DNA from: an uncultured Eubacteriales bacterium
Lineage (GTDB): Bacteria > Bacillota > Clostridia > Oscillospirales > Acutalibacteraceae
Direction of reading: 5' to 3'
Length of the DNA: 37,389 nt
Assembly: GCA_934394855.1 (NCBI GenBank)
Contig: CAKRRH010000018.1
Span: 1-37,389, forward strand
In this document: positions 30,391 through 37,302 of the stretch, piece after piece
How positions within the stretch are numbered: the stretch's first letter is position 1
Layout: each line of letters starts with the position of its first letter
Made by a program: the position numbers and the translations under genes
The notes under the pieces: model-generated
Database searches by the model: none
What the model saw: the letters and a program-made list of their open reading frames with translations, nothing else
Told to the model about the DNA's origin: nothing

Positions 30391-31371
30391 TTATAAAATC
30401 AAAGACATCCCTTGCTCGTATTCCTCTTGTGTTGAATAGCAGGCAAAGCAAATCGGAGATATCTTTCTGCCGAGGATTTTTTCAAGCCGCAGCTTTTCGG
30501 CGGTACTCAGTTCCTTTACGGGGTGTGGCTTAAAATCACTCTCGGGCGGCGCTATGGATAACAAATCGCCGAGCAATGAGATTAGCCCTGTTGTTACCGT
30601 CAGGCTCGCCTGTACTTTATGCGCAGGCGTTGCATAACTCATATACTCATCATAAAGTTCGCTGTTAACACCGCCGAGCGCAAAATACACTTCAAGGTTG
30701 TCTTTAAGCAATCGCTCGTCGAACAAACCTTTATCGCGGCAAATGTGATTGTCGGGCGTGGTGAAGGTGATATATTTATACTTATCTTCCCACTTGACCT
30801 TGTAGCCGTGTTCACGCATACACGCAATAAATTCTTCCTTGGTATCGGAATTGCTTATCGCAAACAAAGCATATCGGCGCAGCATCTTTTTCCATTCCGG
30901 CCATTTGCCATAGCTGCATTTTTCTTCGGTAACGCTAAGACCGTATTCCCGACAAAGCTTATTGGAATAGGCTTTCACCTGCAAAAGCCCGTCACGGCTT
31001 TGATGAAACTTTTTGCCGTTTTCGAAACTGACCGAATTCATAATCAGGTGATTGTGAATGTTTCCGGTGTTGCAGTGCGTCGCAACCAAAATTTGAAATC
31101 CCGGAAAGTACTCGGCAAATTTAAGTCCTATTTCATGCGCCGTTTCAGGTGTTAGGTTATCATTTGGTGAAAAGGATTGCACAATGTGGTAGTAGCTTCT
31201 GCCGTCCTCTTTGCCGTACTTTTGCTTGATATAGCGGAATTCTTCAAGCGCCGTGTCGGGAGAGCAATAAATTCCGCTGATCAGTCTTTGCTCGGTTGCT
31301 TCTTTCCTTGTTACATATGGAAAAATATTATTCATCGGGCAGCCCGAAGTAATAAATTTAACGATTGCCAT
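30391..31371 (-). CDS. Relaxase (MOBP-type), mobilization protein
   Basis: A relaxase nicks oriT and pilots the strand during conjugative transfer. The 326 residues hold little more than the relaxase domain. DGRSYYHIVQSFSP and the three-histidine metal motif THCNTGNIHNHLIMNS (His99, His106, His108) are present, as in MobA/VirD2-like families. The start MAIVKFITSGCPMNN follows AGAGGAG. The first 40 bases overlap the end of mobC, so the two are translationally coupled. The C-terminus (ICFACYSTQEEYEQG) is short compared with relaxases carrying primase or helicase domains. The downstream 30130 ORF ends the unit. Confidence 0.9.
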   Translation of the reverse strand: MAIVKFITSGCPMNNIFPYVTRKEATEQRLISGIYCSPDTALEEFRYIKQKYGKEDGRSYYHIVQSFSPNDNLTPETAHEIGLKFAEYFPGFQILVATHCNTGNIHNHLIMNSVSFENGKKFHQSRDGLLQVKAYSNKLCREYGLSVTEEKCSYGKWPEWKKMLRRYALFAISNSDTKEEFIACMREHGYKVKWEDKYKYITFTTPDNHICRDKGLFDERLLKDNLEVYFALGGVNSELYDEYMSYATPAHKVQASLTVTTGLISLLGDLLSIAPPESDFKPHPVKELSTAEKLRLEKILGRKISPICFACYSTQEEYEQGMSLIL

Positions 31372-31640
31372 ACTGTTTTCAACTCCTCTCTTGTTTCGGT
31401 GAGATCCGTCGCGGTAACAAAGCCTGCGTTTACCGCACGGGTGATTTGATTTACATTATTGCCGATACGCCTGAGCTCCTCGGCAATGCTGTCCGCACCG
31501 TTTATCACGGTGATCGGTTTTTCCAAGGCGCAGTCCCTTAGATAGCAACTGACCAACTTGTATGAAGACAGCGCCTTACGGACAATGATTTCTTTTTCTT
31601 CGGGTGTTACCCTGAATTTTAAAATTTCGGTTTTAGCCAC
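31332..31640 (-). CDS. MobC-like relaxosome accessory protein
   Basis: MobC proteins bind oriT and help the relaxase open DNA. The 102-residue sequence begins VAKTEILKFRVTPEEKEIIVRKA, a ribbon-helix-helix-like start. It continues with GADSIAEELRRIGNNVNQITRAVNAG, the conserved MobC helix containing the RRIGNNVNQ block that gives good confidence. I choose GTG 31640 with AAAGGA 11 bases upstream; the open frame further upstream (to 31748) runs through the oriT-like region. The TGA stop overlaps the relaxase reading frame by 40 bases. Confidence 0.85.
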   Translation of the reverse strand: MAKTEILKFRVTPEEKEIIVRKALSSYKLVSCYLRDCALEKPITVINGADSIAEELRRIGNNVNQITRAVNAGFVTATDLTETREELKTVWQSLNLLLRAAR

Positions 31641-31984
31641 TGCCGTTTTGGTCCTTTCTAAAAAATAATAGGGGTATGGGCTTAGCCCGACTGCCTTTGG
31701 TGCGGCCGCCGAAACCGGCGGTTCGTAACACAAAGGCGAAACTCGCAATAAACGGCACCAAGGTGCCGTACCGAATTAAACAGAAATTCTTTCGTTCCTG
31801 CTTTGGGCGTAAATTCGGCTTTTAAGACTCAGCCGATTGTTTACCCGCCTTTTCTGCAACTTTGCCGCACGGGGCAAACAGTGCGCTCACACACGGCAGA
31901 AAAGAAGAATGCAACAATGCAGCACACTCCCATTGTCATCTATTTTTTACAATGCAGATGAAACGCACTGCAATGTTGCAATCT
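31641..31984. other. Non-coding region with oriT-like inverted repeats
   Basis: A 344-base gap upstream of mobC without a supported gene. It holds nested repeats CCTTTG/CAAAGG (31694-31699, 31731-31736) around CCGCC/GGCGG (31706-31710, 31717-31721). A perfect palindrome ACGGCACC-aa-GGTGCCGT lies at 31752-31769, and a 12-bp imperfect repeat at 31911-31922 with 31968-31979. Inverted repeats adjacent to mob genes are typical of oriT; the nick site cannot be pinpointed. The palindrome could also be a terminator of the ATPase gene. Confidence 0.45.
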
Positions 31985-32953
31985 TTATTCGAGTATCGAC
32001 CACGCCCAACCTTTGCCCACCTTTTGGGTGGTAATAACGCTAATATTTTTCTTTGCCTCATTAACGGTACGCCGTGAAATGTTTTTATCGGCGGCGGTTT
32101 TAAATATTTTTTCTGCCGTCACCTCTTTTCCGTCGGCTAACAGATCACGAATTAAGTTTTCCGCCAACGCCGTTTTGGTATTATGCGAAAATCCGCTAAG
32201 CAATTCCTCGGCGGTTATATCGCCGTAACCGTCAAGCCAATAAAACCCTTCTTCGTTACCGAGGTTAAAAGCAACGGTTTTTCCCTCGGGTGCCAGCGAA
32301 GATTTATCGTGTACCATTACACGGACATTCGGTTTCTTGCGAAGTCTGCCTATAAGCAAAACGCTCCTTGCGGCGGCTCGGAAGTCTATGGAACCTAGGC
32401 CTCGGTAAGCGCTGCTTGAACCTTGCGCCTTGTTAAGATGTCCTACCATAACAATGGCGCAGCCTGTGCGTTCGGCAACGGCAGCAACCTTTTTTAATAC
32501 CGAGCGAATCTCATTAGCACGGTTTATATCAATGCGTTCGCCGATATACCCCTGAATCGGATCGAGAATCATCAGCTTAGCGCCGGTCTGTTTAATCGCC
32601 TGCTCAATGCGTTCGTCCGACAGGGAAAGCGCATCGGTATCTTCGCAAATATTCAGCACTTTACTTTCGTCCGCGCCGGCATCTATAAGCCTTGGCTTAA
32701 CAGTATCGCCGAGCCCGTCCTCCGCTCTTTGATAAATCACATTAAACGGTTGTGCAATTTCCATACCGGGCAAAGCTGTGCCGGAAGAGCAGGCGGCGGC
32801 AAGTCTTAAAGCAAGCGTTGTTTTGCCCTCGCCGGGATCGCCCTGAATAATTGTCAGCTTCCCAAACGGAATATACGGTTTCCAAAGCCATTTAACTTCT
32901 TGCAGCCGCACATCCGACATCCGCACAAGTGACAGTGTTTTTTCGGTTGACAT
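31985..32953 (-). CDS. RepA-like AAA ATPase
   Basis: A 322-residue P-loop ATPase of the AAA_25 / RepA hexameric-helicase-like group, common in mobilizable elements and plasmids, where it probably unwinds or loads onto element DNA. Walker A is GDPGEGKTT (38-46), Walker B is AKLMILDPIQGYIG (near 130), and GHLNKAQGSSSAYRGLGSID contains the following sensor region. The C-terminal part (about 240-322) may be a winged-helix domain (VTAEKIFKTAADKNISRRTV). I start at ATG 32953, eight bases after AAAGGAG. A 19-codon ORF ends one base earlier. It is divergent from the DUF6076 gene. Confidence 0.85.
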   Translation of the reverse strand: MSTEKTLSLVRMSDVRLQEVKWLWKPYIPFGKLTIIQGDPGEGKTTLALRLAAACSSGTALPGMEIAQPFNVIYQRAEDGLGDTVKPRLIDAGADESKVLNICEDTDALSLSDERIEQAIKQTGAKLMILDPIQGYIGERIDINRANEIRSVLKKVAAVAERTGCAIVMVGHLNKAQGSSSAYRGLGSIDFRAAARSVLLIGRLRKKPNVRVMVHDKSSLAPEGKTVAFNLGNEEGFYWLDGYGDITAEELLSGFSHNTKTALAENLIRDLLADGKEVTAEKIFKTAADKNISRRTVNEAKKNISVITTQKVGKGWAWSILE

Positions 32954-32954
32954 T

Positions 32955-33014
32955 TTACACACTCCTTTGCCTAAAGTTTTGTTTTAAGAATTCTTTGAGA
33001 ACAATCATAAACAT
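32955..33014 (-). CDS. 19-codon ORF immediately before the ATPase gene
   Basis: Minus-strand ATG at 33014-33012, preceded by AAAGGTGGG, encodes MFMIVLKEFLKQNFRQRSV and stops with TAA one base before the ATPase ATG. The ATPase ribosome binding site lies within its last codons. This layout fits a short leader peptide for translational coupling, or the tail of a decayed gene. No protein evidence. Confidence 0.4.
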   Translation of the reverse strand: MFMIVLKEFLKQNFRQRSV

Positions 33015-33383
33015 CCCACCTTTAAAAAATAACCTTTTACTGCTCCCGAAAAATCGAACCGTATTTATTTTTGCAGGAGCACCTCTTGCCCCCGCTGCAA
33101 GCAATAAAATAATGCCTACAACTGCAAATAACGACTGTTTCTTACAAGAGAAAGTTTATAAGCCTTCCTCGCTTCTCCGCAGATTTTACCTGTACGCCCG
33201 ACATTGTTCCTACGCTCTTTTTTCGACCGTGTAGTGTTGAGAGAAAACCTTTGCTTGCCAAGTCCTTTCGGAACACACCGAAGTGCATCTTTCTCTCTCG
33301 GCACAGTTTTCGCAAACTGCTGTCATCGTCAAAGGCCGCCCACTCATATCCTGCCGACAGGCTGTTTAGTTGTAAGGTCAAGC
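33015..33383. other. Divergent intergenic region, no supported gene
   Basis: About 370 bases between the ATPase unit (-) and the DUF6076 promoter (+). A minus-strand frame at 33142-33390 (MKSLTLQLNSLSAGYEWAAF at its start) is open for 82 codons but has no ribosome binding site, and I do not recognise it. It may be a gene remnant. A small stem TTGCAG/CTGCAA is near 33074-33103. Nothing else stands out. Confidence 0.3.
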
Positions 33384-33412
33384 TTTTCATTTCTGCCCGA
33401 CCGTGATATAAT
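33384..33412 (+). promoter_or_regulatory. Probable promoter of the DUF6076 gene
   Basis: TTTTCA (33384-33389), 17 bases, TATAAT (33407-33412), with about 90 bases to the ATG. Confidence 0.55.
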
Positions 33413-33502
33413 TGTAAAAAGTAAAGCACTTTTTCTAAATAAAAGAGTGATCTTTCAAAAAATGCAAAAGTTTACTTTTAGACAAAAAGGAGGGATCGTT
33501 AG

Positions 33503-34477
33503 ATGCAAAGAACACTGGGACTTTATGTAACACTGCAAAAAGACGGTATAATAAAAAGAACCCTTGTTACGAACAAGGGCGAGAATGTACTGGATGAAAC
33601 AACCATTGGCGCTGAGCTCATATGGTTTGCAGAGTTGGATTTTAATACCTATCTGGATTCGTTAAAAAAAATCGAAGAACTGGCAGAGAAGACAGAGGAT
33701 GATGGCGATCCCGAGAATTACGGCACCGTCTATTTAGATACCTTTGATAAACTTCTGACCGAGGCCAACGGATTGGTGTATGATATTGAAGACCTATATC
33801 CTGCACTCGGCTCATTGCTGCGGTTTGACCTTTTGGATCACACACCCAAGGACGATGGGACAGCAATGTATGTGTATAACGCAAAATATAAAATTTGTGA
33901 ACATGTTACTGAGTCGGTAATTTCTTATATTCAACTTCGAGAAGTCTTGGAAGACCTGTCATTTGGTATTCCCTTGGATTTTGATGAGAAGTATGCAAAT
34001 CTTGCCCGAGGGACATTTACACAATGCTATACCTTTACCGGCACTATGAATACGGAATACCACTTTAGGTCTATTAAGAATTATTTTCAATTCCTTTTGA
34101 TACACTATTTGAATTCCAATCCCAATGTTGCCCGATGCTTTTGTTGCGGACAATATTTTATTCCAAAGACAAGAAAAGCAACTCGGTATTGTGATAGAGT
34201 TATCAGTAACGGAAAGACCTGCAAAGAGATTGCACCGATAATTAAGCATAAAATTGCTATTGACACAGATCCGGTTTTGAAGGCATTTGAACGCACCAAA
34301 CAGAAAATGTATAAGCGATATGAGCGCGCCGCCTATGCCATTAAGCAACTTCCCAAAGGAATATCTATTGAAGCATATTGGGATTGGAGCGAAGCTGCTT
34401 CGGCGGCACGGGATCAGTATCTCCGCGGCGAATTAACGGCGGAAGAAGCCTTAAAAATTATTGAGGTTAATGATTAA
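33503..34477 (+). CDS. DUF6076-type protein with zinc-binding motif (element cargo)
   Basis: A 324-residue soluble protein that I place in the DUF6076 group by its C-terminal third. There a cysteine cluster, CFCCGQYFIPKTRKATRYCD followed by NGKTCKEIAP (about residues 211-241), looks like a zinc site of the CGNR/treble-clef type. Downstream is a basic helix (TKQKMYKRYERAAYAIKQL) that may bind nucleic acid. The N-terminal 200 residues are acidic and alpha-helical without known motifs. GGAGG lies nine bases before the ATG. It has its own promoter and is the only apparently intact cargo gene of the element. Function is unknown; a regulatory or defence role is speculation. Confidence 0.6.
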   Translation: MQRTLGLYVTLQKDGIIKRTLVTNKGENVLDETTIGAELIWFAELDFNTYLDSLKKIEELAEKTEDDGDPENYGTVYLDTFDKLLTEANGLVYDIEDLYPALGSLLRFDLLDHTPKDDGTAMYVYNAKYKICEHVTESVISYIQLREVLEDLSFGIPLDFDEKYANLARGTFTQCYTFTGTMNTEYHFRSIKNYFQFLLIHYLNSNPNVARCFCCGQYFIPKTRKATRYCDRVISNGKTCKEIAPIIKHKIAIDTDPVLKAFERTKQKMYKRYERAAYAIKQLPKGISIEAYWDWSEAASAARDQYLRGELTAEEALKIIEVND

Positions 34478-34551
34478 CCCTCGTACAATCGAACAGAAAT
34501 AAATTCATCGAGCCGTAGGCCGTTTGAGATAAAACAAACGCCTACAAAGCC

Positions 34552-34611
34552 AAAAAACACCCACCGGATGATATGGCAAGGTTCAGTGTTGAACCGCCGC
34601 ATCCGGTGGGT
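34552..34611 (-). terminator. Terminator of the DUF6809-like gene
   Basis: ACCCACCGGATG (34559-34570) pairs perfectly with 34600-34611 and encloses a second stem GGTTCA/TGAACC (34580-34595). On the minus strand the stem is followed by GTTTTTTGG. Confidence 0.8.
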
Positions 34612-34639
34612 ATTGTTAAATCGAGCATTTTTCAGTTTT

Positions 34640-34906
34640 CTACAAGCCTCCCATCACTTCTACCATTATACGAACGGCAAGGATAAACCCATCTCTAAAA
34701 GCATCTTGTTCAGTTACACCCGATAGTTCATTTTGGCAGTCTTTAAATTTTTCAAAGGTTTCTTTTTGCTTTTAAGTTAGAGTGGAGCCCAGCTCTTCTT
34801 CATTTTGACAAATCAATTTCACGAGCCTTTCCTGATTTGTGCCTTTATTTATATATCTTTCATATGGGTGAATATTACCGTAGTATAAATCTTCAAGCGT
34901 GGTCAT
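34640..34906 (-). pseudogene. DUF6809-like gene with in-frame stop codon
   Basis: Reading from ATG 34906 (GGAGG ten bases upstream), the frame gives MTTLEDLYYGNIHPYERYIN and then EEELGSTLT followed by TAA. It continues in the same frame as KQKETFEKFKDCQNELSGVT and DGFILAVRIMVEVMGGL to TAG at 34642-34640. The full frame of 89 codons matches the expected layout of this small family of Clostridia mobile elements, where the position of the TAA is normally a sense codon such as GAA. So one G-to-T change truncates it after 44 residues. The downstream part still looks undamaged, suggesting a recent mutation, readthrough or a sequencing error. Function is unknown. Confidence 0.7.
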
Positions 34907-34935
34907 TTGTATTGCACCTCCTTTTGCAACACAAA

Positions 34936-34964
34936 CACATACCACAACACCTTCCACAAGTCCA
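34936..34964 (-). promoter_or_regulatory. Promoter of the DUF6809-like gene (duplicated module)
   Basis: TGGACT (34964-34959), 17 bases, TATGTG (34941-34936) on the minus strand. Its context matches that of the recombinase promoter at 30061-30089, including ACCACAA and CACAAGTCCAG. Confidence 0.5.
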
Positions 34965-34975
34965 GAGAATTATTC

Positions 34976-35009
34976 ATAAAAAGCAGAAGCGCCGCATTTC
35001 TGCGACGCT
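34976..35009 (-). terminator. Terminator after the remnant ORF at 35018
   Basis: AGCGTCGC pairs with GCGGCGCT on the minus strand (35009 to 34988) around AGAAAT, followed shortly by TTTTTAT. It lies just upstream of the duplicated promoter, as at 30111-30144. Confidence 0.65.
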
Positions 35010-35017
35010 ATATGTGC

Positions 35018-35185
35018 TTATTCCTGAATCCATTTCAAAAATTTGTAATAACATAATTTAGCTTTAGAAGGTTTTATATTCAATATTTTTCTAATGTTTG
35101 CAACAAGTTTTTTACAAATAGTAAACAATTCTTCAAATAACGGCAACTCGTCATATAATAACAGATATTCCTGTCTTTCATAATG
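35018..35185 (-). pseudogene. Orphan C-terminal coding fragment
   Basis: A frame continuing from the helicase remnant reads HYERQEYLLLYDELPLFEEL and ends KLCYYKFLKWIQE with TAA at about 35018. It does not look like the expected continuation of the helicase, where a family member would go on IYLKDTASPQEYDQ. It is probably the tail of another gene joined by deletion near 35186. I do not recognise it. Confidence 0.35.
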
Positions 35186-35605
35186 TATGGTATCCCATTC
35201 GGGGACAGTACTACCTGTCAGCATGCGATTAACCGTTAAGGTAATGGTTTTTTGCCTTTCGCTTCGCAATCGCTAATTGCTTTCTTGATATCGCTCGGCT
35301 TTTTATATCTGTTGAGGTTATCCACACCTGCGATGTTGATAATTTCATAGTCATTTAAGTTCTTGAATTTGTCGGTGTTATTCTTAATCAATGCTTCCAA
35401 TGCATCGCAAGAAGCACAGTACGGTAGGACAATAACGATGTGTCGACACATTTTTCCGTCCTTAATTTTATCATAATCAAGGAATCCAAGCAATTCTTCA
35501 TCCTCTTTGCTACCGTCGATAACTTCAAGCAATTCAAGAATTTCCTGTTCATGAACGAACAATTTATGGTTACCGTTAACAGCCTTAATATGCAAAGCAT
35601 TTCTT
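35186..35605 (-). pseudogene. Frameshifted remnant of a DEAD/DEAH-type helicase
   Basis: The frame 35236-35605 reads ENIRNALHIKAVNGNHKLFV and then KMCRHIVIVLPYCASCDALE, NLNDYEIINIAGVDNLNRYK and AISDCEAKGKK, where it runs out of frame in an A-run (six T on the plus strand, 35248-35253). Adding one base restores KTITLTVNRMLTGSTVPEWDTI, a well-known conserved block near the C-terminus of helicase-type restriction/repair proteins (from my memory of the family). So a one-base deletion and large truncations have destroyed the gene. It is joined on its upstream side to the IS1182 remnant. Confidence 0.55.
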
Positions 35606-36131
35606 ATGTTCTCCCTTGTGGAATACTCCGCTTTCGGGGTCAGTCTTAGATTCGGATATTTCCTTTTTCTCGGGCGCTCTCGGTCCGTTAAACGGCTTTT
35701 TTCCGTGTTCCTCATGGTCTTCGTTAATTTTCTGCATCAGTTGTTTTTCGTATATCTTGGCAGCCTGCGGCACTGCCTTCTTTACCACCTTTTTTATATT
35801 GGCGTTTGCCTTAATGTGTGTTCCGTCTATGAATACCTCCTCAGGAGATAAATAGCCTGCTTTGGATATTTCTTTCAATATCCGATAGAATATTTCTTCT
35901 ATTGTTTGCTCCGTATATCGGTGCTTGAAGTTATAGCTGATTGTTGAAAAATGTGGTATCGGCTCATTCATCAAATACCCCAAAAACCACCTGTATGCTA
36001 CGTTCATTTTGATTTCTTCTGAGTGACGGCAATCCGTACAAATGCTGTATCAGCACCATCTTAAATATTACTACCGGGTCTATGCTCGGTCTTCCGTTAT
36101 CTGCGCAATACAAGTCTTCCGCTATATCATA
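35585..36131 (-). pseudogene. IS1182-family transposase remnant
   Basis: Two frames together give the N-terminal and middle part of an IS1182-type transposase. The first (36131-36010) reads YDIAEDLYCADNGRPSIDPV and then IFKMVLIQHLYGLPSLRR. After a small deletion the second, starting at 36007, continues with MNVAYRWFLGYLMNEPIPHF, EEVFIDGTHIKANANIKK (first catalytic Asp) and DPESGVFHKGEHKKCFAY. Both the true N-terminus and the C-terminal half with the remaining DDE residues are missing. No terminal inverted repeats were found. It overlaps the start of the helicase remnant. It marks past insertion and deletion at the element's right side. Confidence 0.75.
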
Positions 36132-36167
36132 AGCTCCCGCGTTCTCAACTCTCCGCCTTCGGGGCCG

Positions 36168-37268
36168 CTATTTTACCGTCTCGCTGTTATTTATGACCGA
36201 GGCGGAGTAAAGGAACAGCACGTCGGAGACCCCGGAAAAATCAACGAGCTTCGAAAGGGCCGAGGGCGAGATATAGCGGATATCGACGAGCGTTATCTCG
36301 GAATACCCTGCTGCAAGAAGCGGGGCTATACTGCTGCCGAACGAATCACGAAAAATGACGAGTCTGCGTTCACGCACGACGTTTGGGTTTGTGATTGTGA
36401 TGATCGAACGCGCACCGCCGAGAAACATCTCGTATGGATCGCGTCCGCCTGCCGCCTTGAGGTCATAAACCGGTATCTCGGACTTTATTTCGGCGTTATA
36501 CACCTTCAGGCTGCGTATCACGGCGTTGTCAAGATACCGCAAGGGCTCCGGTGCGTGCGGCAACGCCGACTGACCGTAGTAGACGCCGTAAAAGGGAACG
36601 CCGATGTCCTGTGTTTTGCATTCTCCTATCGGCTTTGCACCCATTTTTTTTGCAATTTCGGCGGCAACCTTTAAAATCTTCTCCTGCCTCCAGTGCGAAT
36701 CGGTGTAATAGAAATCGTCGGCTGAAAGAAGAGCTGAAATGTCAATATATTCCGCTTGCGAAAATCCGCTTCGCAGACGCTTGACAAGTGCTTCGTAATC
36801 CTTGTCGGGATAGCCGTTTTGCGACGCGATGAAGGTGTTTTTATCCGGTATCACCGACAAATATGTTTTTACTCCGGGACTTTTCAAGTAAGCGTCATAT
36901 ACATACCGAAAACGCTGTGCGGCACGATTGACCGAGCCGAAGTCCGTCGGAAAATCAAGCTTTGAGAGGTGCTCTCCGACGGAATAAAGTCCGTTGTTAT
37001 CCTTTTGCATAAACACCCCTGCGTTTGCGGCGGCTTTGAGTGCCCGAAAGCCGCCCCGCAGCGGAAACTGATCGAGCATATATTTTTCAAAGCCGCTCAT
37101 AAAGCTGCCGTTTGCAACCGACGAAAAGGACAGCGCAGGGCTTTTCGCAAGATGCCGTCTTTCGACTGTCGATTCATCGGCGTCGGGCAAAATCCAAAAC
37201 CAAGCGGCAAAAACCGCAATAAATCCGAGTGACAAAACCAATGTAAGTATTTGTTGGGTTTTCTTCAT
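36168..37268 (-). CDS. DHHW/AlgX-like protein (surface polymer acetylation partner)
   Basis: A 366-residue protein with an N-terminal signal anchor (TLVLSLGFIAVFAAWFWIL) and an exported SGNH-hydrolase-like domain. Key blocks are FMSGFEKYMLDQFPLRGGFR, typical of DHHW proteins, YYTDSHW (about residue 180), which holds the Asp-His pair, and FRDSFGSS with the serine. These resemble AlgJ/AlgX, which pass acetyl groups to extracellular polysaccharides. AGGAG precedes the ATG at 37268. It follows, after a short gap, an MBOAT acyltransferase C-terminus, its usual partner. The coding DNA is visibly more GC-rich than the core genes on the left. Confidence 0.85.
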   Translation of the reverse strand: MKKTQQILTLVLSLGFIAVFAAWFWILPDADESTVERRHLAKSPALSFSSVANGSFMSGFEKYMLDQFPLRGGFRALKAAANAGVFMQKDNNGLYSVGEHLSKLDFPTDFGSVNRAAQRFRYVYDAYLKSPGVKTYLSVIPDKNTFIASQNGYPDKDYEALVKRLRSGFSQAEYIDISALLSADDFYYTDSHWRQEKILKVAAEIAKKMGAKPIGECKTQDIGVPFYGVYYGQSALPHAPEPLRYLDNAVIRSLKVYNAEIKSEIPVYDLKAAGGRDPYEMFLGGARSIITITNPNVVRERRLVIFRDSFGSSIAPLLAAGYSEITLVDIRYISPSALSKLVDFSGVSDVLFLYSASVINNSETVK

Positions 37269-37302
37269 AATACTCCTCCGGGGAAAGGTTTAAAGCCGTA
37301 AG

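Larger units (their letters stand above)
28494..36140. mobile_element. Integrative mobilizable element (serine recombinase type), with decayed right part
   Basis: The unit is defined by the terminal large serine recombinase, relaxase, MobC and RepA-like ATPase genes, an oriT-like intergenic region and cargo. No type IV secretion or coupling ATPase genes are present, so transfer would need a helper element. The left edge lies at or near the recombinase stop (28494-28530), where a host gene is interrupted. The right edge is uncertain: a set of broken genes (DUF6809-like, helicase, IS1182) extends to about 36131, and base composition changes there. I found no convincing direct repeat marking attL and attR; serine recombinases often leave only a short core. 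Confidence 0.7.

Noticed and set aside
33142..33390. 82-codon minus-strand frame
   Set aside because: No ribosome binding site, no recognised domain, and a competing overlapping frame of similar quality. Reported only within the intergenic description.
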